NCBI GenBank assembly: GCA_963772515.1
Contig: CAVYXC010000002.1
Coordinates: forward strand, 1-64,000
Length of the DNA stretch: 64,000 nucleotides
From: JAFAHD01 sp963772515
Lineage (GTDB): Bacteria; Vulcanimicrobiota; Vulcanimicrobiia; Eremiobacterales; Eremiobacteraceae
Reading direction: 5' to 3'
Shown: piece by piece, positions 47,706 through 55,624 of the stretch
Layout: each line of letters starts with the position of its first letter
How positions within the stretch are numbered: position 1 is the first letter of the stretch
The notes under the pieces: generated by a model
Told to the model about the DNA's origin: nothing
What the model saw: the letters and a program-made list of their open reading frames with translations, nothing else
The model's database searches: none
Position numbers and translations under genes: made by a program

Positions 47706-48904
47706 GAACCCAGATCGCCTCCGTCGCCGAGCGAGCGCGCGCGGTCGCGTCCGCGGCATCGCAATGGCGAGATCCGGATTCGCAGACGCGCGCGATCGCT
47801 CGAGAGGCGCTCGCGAGCGGCATCTGGGCACCTGCGGTTATCGAAACGGCGCTCGACAACGCGCTGTGGGACTTGGACGAAGCCCGCGCTCTCGAACTCT
47901 GCGCTAGCGTCTTCTCTGAACGTACGGGTGCGTTTGAAAAACGCCGCACTACATTAGTGATTCTGCCGGGCAATGTCGTGGGGCCGGTCATCCAGGCCGC
48001 GTTTTGCGCCGCACTTGCGGGCGCACGCGCGATCGTGAAGGCCTCGAGTGCCGAACGCCGCCTCGCCGATATCCTCGTGCGCCAATTCGAAGCGTCTGGG
48101 CCGCCGCTGTCGGGCACGTTGGAAGCGCGCCACTGGCACGGCGGTGACACCGAGGCCGAAGCCGCCGCGCTGGCGCTAGCCGACCAGGTGATCGCCTTCG
48201 GCGAAGACGCCACGATCGCGCAGATCCGCGCGCGCGCAGGCGAGCGCGACGTCGTCGGGTACGGGGATTCCTACAGCGTGGGCTTCGTGCATGGCGGCGC
48301 CGACATCGGTCTAGCTGCCGGCGCCGCGGCGCACGATATCTGCATGTTCGATCAGCGCGGCTGCATGTCGCCCCAGACCATCTACGTGGCCGGCGATCAG
48401 GGCAGGGCGCTGCGCTTCGCCCACAGCTTGCAGCTAGCGCTGGGCTCGCTTGCGACAACACTACCGCGCGCGCCATTCGAGCCGGATGAGCCCGCCGCAG
48501 TCGCCGATTGTGTCCGGCGCCTCGCTGCGACGGCCGTCGCGCCGCTCCCGCACGGGTTGGACACGCTGTTGCGCGGCCCGATGCGTGACGGCGTACCCGA
48601 ATTCGTCGTGGGGATCGAGGCGTTCGGCCAGCCGACGTGCGCGGGTTTTGGTCGCATCGTCGTGGTCAAGCACGCGCCCGGCGCGCGCGACGTGACGACG
48701 CAATTGCGCTACTACGGGCGCGCGGTCGAGACCATCGGCCTCGCCCCGAACACGCCGCAAGGAGAGCGCGACGCGCTGCGGCGGTCCGGTGCGCTGCGCG
48801 TGTGCGAGCTAGGTGAAATGCAACGCCCGCCGTTGGGCTACCGCCCGACGCTATCAGATTTTATGGAGCGGTCGAATTTATTCGACCGTTACGATGCCCC
48901 GTGA
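47702..48904 (+). CDS. LuxC-like acyl-CoA/acyl-protein reductase
   Basis: This encodes 400 residues from a GTG overlapping the LuxE stop. The aldehyde-dehydrogenase-type domain has ILPGNVVGPVIQAAFCAALA, IVKASSAERRLADI and the nucleophile Cys in MFDQRGCMSPQTIYV. LuxC reduces the acyl group to aldehyde with NADPH. The last ~14 residues (MERSNLFDRYDAP) are encoded by a palindromic repeat and are not family sequence. It overlaps the aminotransferase start by 4 nt. Confidence 0.9.
   Translation: MRTQIASVAERARAVASAASQWRDPDSQTRAIAREALASGIWAPAVIETALDNALWDLDEARALELCASVFSERTGAFEKRRTTLVILPGNVVGPVIQAAFCAALAGARAIVKASSAERRLADILVRQFEASGPPLSGTLEARHWHGGDTEAEAAALALADQVIAFGEDATIAQIRARAGERDVVGYGDSYSVGFVHGGADIGLAAGAAAHDICMFDQRGCMSPQTIYVAGDQGRALRFAHSLQLALGSLATTLPRAPFEPDEPAAVADCVRRLAATAVAPLPHGLDTLLRGPMRDGVPEFVVGIEAFGQPTCAGFGRIVVVKHAPGARDVTTQLRYYGRAVETIGLAPNTPQGERDALRRSGALRVCELGEMQRPPLGYRPTLSDFMERSNLFDRYDAP
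48863..48890. repeat. palindromic repeat, copy 3 (inside luxC-like CDS)
   Basis: ATGGAGCGGTCGAAT-TT-ATTCGACCGTT. It is read in frame as MERSNLFDR at the C-terminus of the LuxC-like protein, just before the aminotransferase start. Confidence 0.95.
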
Positions 48905-50247
48905 GCGGCGAGGAGCTGGGCCGCATCGTCGTCGAGCCGCCGGGACCTCGCAGCCTCGAGCTGATAGGCCGGTTGCGCGAGGTCGAAGCATCGAACATCA
49001 CGTTTTCGAGCGAACAGTTCCCGGTTTTTTTCGAACGCGGCGCGGGTGCGAACCTCGTCGACGTGGACGGCAACACCTATGTCGACCTCACGGCCGCGTT
49101 CGGCGTGGCCGCCACCGGCCACAGCAATCCGCACGTCGTGCAGGCGGTCGCCGATCAGGCACGGCTGCTGTTCCACGGCATCGGCGACGTGCACCCGAAT
49201 GAGGTCAAGGTGGCGCTCGCCGAAAAGCTGTGTTCGCTTGCGCCCGGCGACGGCCCCAAGCGCGTCATCCTTTCCTCGACGGGCGCCGAAGCGGTGGAGT
49301 CCGCGCTGAAGACCGCCGCGCTCGCGTCGGGTAAGCCGGGCGTGCTGTGCTTCACCGGAGCCTATCACGGGCTCACCTATGGAGCGCTCGAGGTCACCGA
49401 TCGCGAGTTTTTCCGCAAACCGTTCGCGCGCCAGCTCGGCGGGTTCGCAACGCGGGTCCCCTACGCGTATTGCTATCGCTGCCCGCTGGAGCTGACCTAC
49501 CCGTCCTGCGAGGCGGCGTGCTTGAGTCTCGTCGAAGAGGCGATGGACAGCCCGGCCGGCGAGACGATCGGAGCGGTCATCGTCGAGGCCATCCAAGGCC
49601 GCGGCGGCGACGTCGACGCGCCGTTCGACTGGCTGCTCGACCTGCGCGAGCTGTGCGACCGCCGCAAGCTGCTCTTGATCGTCGACGAGGTCTACACGGG
49701 CTTCGGGCGCACCGGGCGCTGGTTCGCCTGCGAACACGCCGGCGTCGTGCCGGATCTCCTGTGCGTGGGCAAGGGCATGGCCTCGGGCTTTCCGATCTCC
49801 GCGTGCATCGGCAGCGAGGCGGTGATGGAGGCGTGGCCGGAATCGCAGGGCGAGGCGATCCACACGAGCACCTTCCTCGGCCATCCGACCGGCTGCGCGG
49901 CGGCGCTGGCATCGATCGGCGAGATCGAGCGCCTCGGCTTGGTCGAGCGCGCGGCCTCGCACGGCGAGTACCTTGGGAACCTTTTGAAAGCGGCCGCGAA
50001 GCAGGTGGGTCCTGTTATCGGCGACGTGCGCGGGTGCGGCTTGATGTGGGGCGTCGAGCTCGTCAAGGATCAGCGCGAGCCCGACGCGCAGCGCGCGAGC
50101 CGCACGGTCACTGGAGCGCTGCGCCGCGGCACCGTCGTGCTGGCCGGCGGCCCCGCTAACAACGTGCTGTCGCTCTCTCCGCCGCTCGTCATCACGCGCG
50201 AACAGCTCGCGTTCGGAGTCGAAACGATCGTCGAAGCGCTCGCGTAG
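48901..50247 (+). CDS. class III PLP aminotransferase
   Basis: This encodes 448 residues. LVDVDGNTYVDLTAAFGVAA, SSTGAEAVESALKTAALASG, FTGAYHGLTYGAL, LLIVDEVYTGFGRTGRWFAC and the PLP-Lys in CVGKGMASGFPISACIGS place it with 4-aminobutyrate or acylated-amine aminotransferases. A Cys cluster (CYRCPLELTYPSCEAAC) is in the usual position. As third gene after LuxE and LuxC it is well placed to convert the aldehyde product to a primary amine; this is inference. Confidence 0.92.
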   Translation: MSGEELGRIVVEPPGPRSLELIGRLREVEASNITFSSEQFPVFFERGAGANLVDVDGNTYVDLTAAFGVAATGHSNPHVVQAVADQARLLFHGIGDVHPNEVKVALAEKLCSLAPGDGPKRVILSSTGAEAVESALKTAALASGKPGVLCFTGAYHGLTYGALEVTDREFFRKPFARQLGGFATRVPYAYCYRCPLELTYPSCEAACLSLVEEAMDSPAGETIGAVIVEAIQGRGGDVDAPFDWLLDLRELCDRRKLLLIVDEVYTGFGRTGRWFACEHAGVVPDLLCVGKGMASGFPISACIGSEAVMEAWPESQGEAIHTSTFLGHPTGCAAALASIGEIERLGLVERAASHGEYLGNLLKAAAKQVGPVIGDVRGCGLMWGVELVKDQREPDAQRASRTVTGALRRGTVVLAGGPANNVLSLSPPLVITREQLAFGVETIVEALA

Positions 50248-50284
50248 ACGCGCATTCTACCCAAAGCTTCGCTGAATACACCGC

Positions 50285-50335
50285 CTATCCACAATCATTC
50301 CACAAGAACTTCTGACGAATCGTGGCTTATCCACA
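50285..50335 (+). promoter_or_regulatory. DnaA-box-like cluster
   Basis: A perfect TTATCCACA (50327-50335), a one-mismatch CTATCCACA (50285-50293) and a weaker CATTCCACA (50296-50304) lie in the same orientation, followed by an AT-rich stretch. They lie upstream of the candidate RNA promoter. This could be DnaA control or titration; chance is possible for three short words. Confidence 0.45.
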
Positions 50336-50365
50336 ATTTATTTGCAAAAGGAACAGTCGTTCGGC

Positions 50366-50394
50366 TTGCCTTCATTAACGATGGATTGTATACT
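50366..50394 (+). promoter_or_regulatory. promoter of candidate ncRNA/leader
   Basis: TTGCCT (50366-50371) and TATACT (50389-50394) are 17 bp apart. Transcription would begin near 50401. Confidence 0.7.
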
Positions 50395-50400
50395 GCCACT

Positions 50401-50655
50401 ACACCGACCGCGGTGCCGGGGAAGCGAAGCAACAACGGATGGTGCGAGTGCAATCGCACAGAGCTGAGCTCCTCGGGAATGGTACCCCTGCCGTTGGGGA
50501 CTAGGCTCACGCCTAGTGATGGCCCTGGGGATCGCGTCCCAGTAAAGCCAAAGTAAGCGGACCGGCAACGGCCGTTGACCAGTCCGAAAATGAGGCTTCA
50601 GCGCCATCGACCAGACCAGTTACGACCGGGCTCACGCCCGGTCGTTACTGTTTAT
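50401..50655 (+). ncRNA. candidate structured RNA (no family recognised)
   Basis: No open frame on this strand looks coding. Hairpins can be drawn: GTGCGA/TCGCAC (about 50435-50460), ACTAGGC-TCAC-GCCTAGT (50500-50517), CTGGG/CCCAG (about 50525-50542), CAACGG/CCGTTG (about 50566-50577) and ACGACCGGGC-TCAC-GCCCGGTCGT (50622-50645). The last is followed by a weak T-rich tail and looks like a terminator. Two hairpins share the closing C(TCAC)G loop. It lies between a good promoter and an MFS exporter, so it may be a free small RNA or a leader of that gene. It lacks hallmarks of tmRNA, RNase P, SRP and common riboswitches. Confidence 0.5.
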
Positions 50656-50668
50656 CCCGTCCGTACGT

Positions 50669-50696
50669 AATGTAGCGGTCGAATTTACGCGACCGG
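50669..50696. repeat. palindromic repeat, copy 4 (degenerate)
   Basis: AATGTAGCGGTCGAAT-TT-ACGCGACCGG. The right arm has changes (ACGC for ATTC). It lies between the candidate RNA terminator and the MFS gene. Confidence 0.85.
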
Positions 50697-50731
50697 ACTT
50701 GGGCCTGCTTCGCGCTCGAAACTCGTCTGAC

Positions 50732-52012
50732 GTGTCTTCCTCGATCCAGCAAGACGCTCTAGCACCCGGACTGACCGACCATCCTAGCGCCGCGAGCCTC
50801 GAGCGCTTCGGCGCCTTCGCATATCGCGAGTTCCGCTTGCTCTGGTTCGGTCTGCTGGTCTCGAACATCGGCGGCTGGATGGCCATCCTCGCCCAAGGCT
50901 GGCTGGTCGTCGAGCTCGCCCCCAACGCGGCGCTCGCCTCGCTCTATCTTGGCCTCGTGGGCTTCGTCCGCGCTATCCCCGTCTTCGCGCTCTCGGGCTT
51001 TGCAGGCGCGCTCGCCGACCGGCGCGATCGCCGGCGCATCCTCGCCATCTGCGAGCTGGCGCTGGGCCTGCTCACGCTTTCACTGGGCGTGTTAGCGCAG
51101 CTCGGAATCGTGCGCGTCTGGCACGTGCTGTTCATCGCGGCGTTGTCCGCTGCGGTGAGCTCGTTCGAAGCGCCGACCCGCCAGTCGCTGGTTTCAGTAT
51201 TGGTGGGCAAGCGCGAGCTCATGAATGCCATCGGCCTAAATTCCGCCGCCTTCAACGGGCCGGCGATCGTCGGCCCGGCGCTAGGCGGCATCCTTGTGAG
51301 CGCCTACGGCGTCGCCGACTGTTTCTATATCAACGCGGCGTCGTACATGGCCGTCTTCGCCGCGGTGCTACTTATGAAACCGAAGCCGCCGCCCACCGAC
51401 CGGCCGCAGACCGACATCTGGCACGACGTCATCGAAGGCTTCCTCTACGTGCGGGCAAACGCGCTGATCTTCGCCGTCGTGATGCTCTCCGCGCTCCAGG
51501 CGCTCGTCGCCCGCCCCTACATCCAATTGCTGCCGGCCTTCGCGAAGGCGCAGCTGGGCGCCAACGCCCGCCAGCTAGGCATTCTGATGGCCGTGGCCGG
51601 CGCCGGCGCGCTTGCCGGATCGATCGCCACCGCCTTCGTCGGCAGCCGGGCCGCGCGCGGCGTGCTGCTCATGGTCACCGCGGCCGCTTCCGGTGCGCTC
51701 CTCGCGCTGCTAGGCGCGACCCACGCGTTGTGGGCCGCGTCGCTCGTGTTATTGGGCTTGAGCATCGCCGCGATGCTCTATCTCGGCACCGCCAACACGA
51801 TCTTGCAGACCCACACGCCGATGGCGATGCGCGGCCGGGTCATGTCCATTTACACGATGATCTTCTTGGGCTTCATGCCGTTGGGATCGTGGCTGCTCGG
51901 CTCGATCGCCAGCGTCACATCGTTGCCGGTCGCGTTCGCGCTCGGGGGCGTCGCACTGATCGGCGCGGTCGCGATCATCGCGCGCCGCCCGGACATCCGC
52001 GAACTGCGCTAA
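50732..52012 (+). CDS. MFS exporter (MFS_3/EntS type)
   Basis: I start at the GTG at 50732 (a TTG at 50699 is also possible), giving 426 residues with about 12 helices. FRLLWFGLLVSNIGGWMAIL, LVGFVRAIPVFALSGFAGAL, ADRRDRRRIL (motif A) and RGRVMSIYTMIFLGFMPLGS match the MFS_3 group, which contains enterobactin and macrolide exporters. The substrate is unknown. It is convergent with the DUF4397 gene. Confidence 0.88.
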   Translation: MSSSIQQDALAPGLTDHPSAASLERFGAFAYREFRLLWFGLLVSNIGGWMAILAQGWLVVELAPNAALASLYLGLVGFVRAIPVFALSGFAGALADRRDRRRILAICELALGLLTLSLGVLAQLGIVRVWHVLFIAALSAAVSSFEAPTRQSLVSVLVGKRELMNAIGLNSAAFNGPAIVGPALGGILVSAYGVADCFYINAASYMAVFAAVLLMKPKPPPTDRPQTDIWHDVIEGFLYVRANALIFAVVMLSALQALVARPYIQLLPAFAKAQLGANARQLGILMAVAGAGALAGSIATAFVGSRAARGVLLMVTAAASGALLALLGATHALWAASLVLLGLSIAAMLYLGTANTILQTHTPMAMRGRVMSIYTMIFLGFMPLGSWLLGSIASVTSLPVAFALGGVALIGAVAIIARRPDIRELR

Positions 52013-52013
52013 G

Positions 52014-52047
52014 AAAAAAATCGGCGCCGCGCTTGCGCGGCGCCGAT
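52014..52047 (-). terminator. Rho-independent terminator of DUF4397 gene
   Basis: On the minus strand ATCGGCGCCGCGC-AA-GCGCGGCGCCGAT is a 13-bp perfect inverted repeat followed by a run of seven T. It lies 26 bp after the DUF4397 stop, and the converging MFS gene ends beside it. Confidence 0.9.
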
Positions 52048-52072
52048 CACGTTCGTACCCGGTCTTTTGGAG

Positions 52073-52937
52073 CTAGCCGTTCGAGTCGGGGATGAATCCC
52101 ATCATCGAGGGGCCGCCCGGCGGCACCAGCGGGGGTACGCTAGCTGCGTCGAGCAGATAGAAGTTCACGTCCTGCGAGCCGAATGCAGTGACAGGGATGT
52201 CGCCGGTCGGGCACTGGGCATTCCCCGGATCGGAACCGCCCGGGATCGCGACGGCGCCTGGCACGATCACGGTCCCGCCCGTGAAGTACGGCGCGAAGCA
52301 GTAGCCGGCCGTTGACGGCACCAAGATCACGTTGGTCTTCCAGCTGGCCGTCGGCGCCGCCGATGTGCCCACGATGACCGCACTACCGGCCTTCGTCTTG
52401 CACGCGGGTCCGCCGACCGGGCAATTGTAGTAGAAGTCAACCGTTCCGGCCTTGGGTGACGCGTTGAAGAAACTGATCGCGTTGGTTCCGACCGGTGTGT
52501 TGTAATGCGGCTCGATGAACAACGCGCAGCTGCGTGGTGTGGAACCCGGCATCACCTTCCGCGATCACCGCATACTTGTTGTTCGCCGCGAAGGTCATCG
52601 TTTTTTCGAGGAAGACCGGGAAGAGCGTGCCTGTTTGGGTTAGCTTGAAGTCGTGAACGCCGATCGGCAGATTATATATCGTGGTCGAACCTGTGAAATA
52701 GCCGTACGTTCCCGCGTACGTCCCGTCGATGTACAGATCGGCGACGGTGATACCGAGGTTCAGGTTCGGCGACCCTTGGATGAAGCGCACGTGCGCCGCG
52801 CCGCCCGGGAAGCTGATGGTTTGCGGGTTCGGACCGGTCGCCGGCAACGGAGCGCTGCTGCTGGCACAGGACGCCAAAGTTACCCCGGCCAAAAGCGAAA
52901 GCCCGATCGCGGCTAAACGTGAGAAGCTCATCCGCAT
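52073..52937 (-). CDS. DUF4397-type lipoprotein (frameshifted)
   Basis: The ATG at 52937 has AAGGA six bases upstream. The N-terminal frame has a lipobox (VTLASC) and DUF4397 text: HVRFIQGSPNLNLGITVADL, YIDGTYAGTYGYFTG, LPIGVHDFKLTQTGTLFPVF, then NNKYAVIAEGDAGFHTTQLR. A second frame continues ALFIEPHYNTPVGTNAISFF, NASPKAGTVDFYY with a second DUF4397-like domain to 52073. The shift is near 52521-52532. DUF4397 proteins are surface or secreted beta proteins of unknown role. Confidence 0.85.
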
Positions 52938-53055
52938 AGAGGTCCTTTCCTCAAGGATGCGAGACTCGCAAAGGCAACTTTGCGATTGACTACCCGCGCC
53001 TGTTTCGCGCACGGACCAAGCGTCCCTGCCCCGTGGAACGGCCTTGCCGGGAGGT

Positions 53056-54561
53056 CTAGCCGGAGTACGTTTCCAGCCGCTTTTTGACCGCTTGCAGGAA
53101 ATGGGACGCGACCGCGCCGTCCAGGACCCGGTGGTCCAGCGAGAGGCACAGATTCATTATGTGACGGATGGCGATGGCGTCGTCCACCACCCATGGCCGG
53201 CGGACAATCGCCTCGGTCGTGATGATGGCCGCTTGCGGCGGGTTGATGATCGGGTAAGACGAGATGCTGCCGAGGCTGCCCGTATTATCTACGGTTATCG
53301 TGCCGTCGGTGAGATCGTCCAGCGTGAGCTTGCGCGCCCGCGCCCGTGCGACCAGCTCGTTGATCGTCGTCGCCAAGCCCGCGAGACTGTAACGGTCAGC
53401 GTCTCTGATGACCGGCACGACGAGCCCTTCCTCGATGTCGACGGCCACGCCGATGTTGATGTGACGGCGTTGGATGATCGAATCGCCCGCCCACGTCGCG
53501 TTGACCATCGGATATTCGCGGATCGCGCCGCACACGGCCTGGATGACGATGGGCAGATAGGTGAGGTTCACGCCCTCGCGCGCTTTGAACGCGTCCTTCT
53601 CTTGACTGCGCCATTTGACCAGCGCGGTGACGTCGGCTTCTACCATAGACCATGCGTGCGGAATCGTGGTCTTCGACAGCACCATGCGCTCGGCGATCGT
53701 CTTGCGCATCTGCGAAAGGCGGATCACCGTGTCTTCTGGTCCGGGCGGTGCGATCGGCAGCGGTTGTATTGTCGATGCGGCGATCTTGATCGGCGCCGCG
53801 GGCGGTGTCGCTGACGGCGCTGTTGTCGGCGCGGGCGGCGGCGTTGCTGCGGGTGGTGCAACGGCGGGCGCGAGTGCGCTCGGTTTGGCCACGACTGACG
53901 GAGCAGTCGCTGGCGGAGGAGTTACCGGCGCAGTTCGTGGCGGCGCTGGCGCAACGCTCGCCGGGGCCTGAGCAGCGTTTTCGACATGTGATATGACATC
54001 GCGCGCGGTCAGCCGCCCGCCTCGTCCGGAGCCCTCTATGTTCGAAAGATCGATGTGATGCATGCGCGCCAGTCTGCGCACCGCCGGCGAATGGCGCGCG
54101 CCGTTGTTCTGGCCGGCTGATTCGCCTGCCGGCGCGGGCGCGACCGCTGCGGGTGCAGGCGTTGACGAAGCTGCTGCCGCTGGTGCCGGCGCGGCAAGGG
54201 CTGGCGGAGGCACTGCAGGGGTGGGCGCAAGCTGCGGTGCGGTGACTTCTTTCGCGGCAACGGGTGGCGCGGCTGCGGCGGGTGCAGCTGCCGCGGCTGC
54301 GGCCGGCGCGGGTGCCGGCGCTTCGCCCACGGCCAAGATCTCGCACACGGGAGCGCCGACGGGTACGGTCGCACCCTCATCGGCGAGAATCGTGGACAGC
54401 GTCCCCGCGAACGGCGACGGGATCTCCGACGCGACTTTATCCGTTTCGACTTCGAGCAGCGGCTCGTACTTGGCGACTTGCTCGCCGGGCTTCTTGAGCC
54501 ATCGGCCGACGGTGCCTTCCGTCACCGTCTCGCCGAGCTGCGGCATCAGCACTTGTGGCAC
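53056..54561 (-). CDS. 2-oxoacid dehydrogenase E2 (dihydrolipoyl acyltransferase)
   Basis: This encodes 501 residues from a GTG. The lipoyl domain (residues 1-75) carries the target Lys42 in VETDKVASE. Ala/Pro-rich linkers follow, then the peripheral-subunit-binding domain (SPAVRRLARMHHIDLSNIEG, SGRGGRLTARDV). The catalytic domain ends with LDHRVLDGAVASHFLQ (H-x-x-x-D-G). It is third in an E1alpha-E1beta-E2 set, so it is pyruvate- or branched-chain-type. No E3 gene is adjacent. Confidence 0.95.
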   Translation of the reverse strand: MPQVLMPQLGETVTEGTVGRWLKKPGEQVAKYEPLLEVETDKVASEIPSPFAGTLSTILADEGATVPVGAPVCEILAVGEAPAPAPAAAAAAAPAAAAPPVAAKEVTAPQLAPTPAVPPPALAAPAPAAAASSTPAPAAVAPAPAGESAGQNNGARHSPAVRRLARMHHIDLSNIEGSGRGGRLTARDVISHVENAAQAPASVAPAPPRTAPVTPPPATAPSVVAKPSALAPAVAPPAATPPPAPTTAPSATPPAAPIKIAASTIQPLPIAPPGPEDTVIRLSQMRKTIAERMVLSKTTIPHAWSMVEADVTALVKWRSQEKDAFKAREGVNLTYLPIVIQAVCGAIREYPMVNATWAGDSIIQRRHINIGVAVDIEEGLVVPVIRDADRYSLAGLATTINELVARARARKLTLDDLTDGTITVDNTGSLGSISSYPIINPPQAAIITTEAIVRRPWVVDDAIAIRHIMNLCLSLDHRVLDGAVASHFLQAVKKRLETYSG

Positions 54562-54570
54562 TATACTATT

Positions 54571-54620
54571 CGGTCGAATAAATTCGACCGCTCCATTCCA
54601 AACGGATTCGACCGCTCCAT
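54571..54620. repeat. palindromic repeat, copy 5 plus a tandem half-copy
   Basis: CGGTCGAAT-AA-ATTCGACCGCTCCAT (54571-54597) is followed by a half-unit GGATTCGACCGCTCCAT (54604-54620). It lies in the 78-bp gap between E1beta and E2 in the same operon. Confidence 0.9.
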
Positions 54621-54639
54621 TTCCTTTACGCGGTCCATC

Positions 54640-55624
54640 TCAATAAGCGGCGAGGTCGCGCATCGCGGCCGCGATCCGCTCCGCGCTTGGCATGAACGCC
54701 TCTTCGTATTCCTTCGCATACCCCATCGCCGGCACGTCCGGCCCGCACAACCGGCGCACCGGCGCGTCGAGCTCGAACAGCGCTTCCTCGGCGATGATGG
54801 CCGCAACTTCCGCGCCTACGCCGCCGAACTTGTTGTCCTCGTGCACGATCAGCGCACGCCGCGTCTTGGTGACGCTGGCGAGAACCGTCTCTCTATCCAT
54901 CGGCCGGATCGAGCGCAGATCCACGACCTCAGCGTCAATCCCCTCGGCGGCCAGCTTTTCGGCCGCCTCGACCGCGAAATGGCGCATCAGGCCGTAGGTG
55001 ATGACCGAGAGGTCCTTGCCCTCGCGCGCGACCGCGGCTTTGCCGATCGGCACCGTGTAGTCGCCATCGGGCACCTCGCCTTTGATGAGGCGATACGTCT
55101 TCTTGTGTTCGAGCACCATCACGGGATCTTCGTCGCGGATCGCGCTGGTGAGCAGCCCTTGGGCGTCTGCGGGCGTCGAGGGGACGCAGATCTTGAGGCC
55201 GGGCACGTGATAGAACAGCGCTTCGACGCTGACCGAATGCGAAAGCGCGCCGCGCACGCCGCCGCCGTATGGCGTACGGATGACCATGGGGCACGTGTTG
55301 CCGCCCGCACTGCGGTAGCGGACTTTGGCGGCTTCGCCCACGATCTGGTTATACGCGGGATAGATGAAGTCGGCGAACTGGATCTCGGCGATCGGGCGCA
55401 TGCCCGCCATCGCCGCGCCGATCGCGACGCCGACGATCGAGGCCTCTGCCAAGCGGCGTGTCGATCACGCGCTGCTTGCCGAACTTGTCCATGAAGCCTT
55501 GCGTGATGAGAAAGACGTTGCCGCGCGCGCCAACGTCCTCGCCCATGATGAAGACGCGTTCGTCGCGCACCATCTCGTTGTACATGGCGTCGCGCACGCC
55601 TTCGAGCACGGTCTTGGTGGCCAT
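54640..55624 (-). CDS. 2-oxoacid dehydrogenase E1 beta subunit (frameshifted)
   Basis: The frame starting at 55624 reads TVLEGVRDAMYNEMVRDERV, FIMGEDVGARGNVF, GKQRVIDTPLGRG and then goes out of phase. From about 55452 another frame continues AEASIVGVAIGAAMAGMRPI, AEIQFADFIYPAYNQI ... GVGAEVAAIIAEEALFELDA to 54640. The family reads DTPLAEASIVG here, so one extra G (CTTGGCAGAGG) explains the break. About 328 residues when corrected. E1beta pairs with the E1alpha encoded immediately upstream. Confidence 0.93.

Noticed and set aside
46569..50247. bioluminescence (lux) operon
   Set aside because: LuxE- and LuxC-like genes are present but luciferase subunits, LuxD and the flavin reductase are absent.
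50285..50400. chromosomal origin oriC
   Set aside because: There are too few DnaA boxes and no dnaA, dnaN, gidA or parAB genes nearby; kept only as a possible DnaA-binding site.
50401..50655. T-box or Mg-responsive leader
   Set aside because: The words TGGTACC and GCTCCT recall T-box and M-box cores, but the stem I AGTA loop, the antiterminator position and the M-box GACGCCAATGGG segment are missing.
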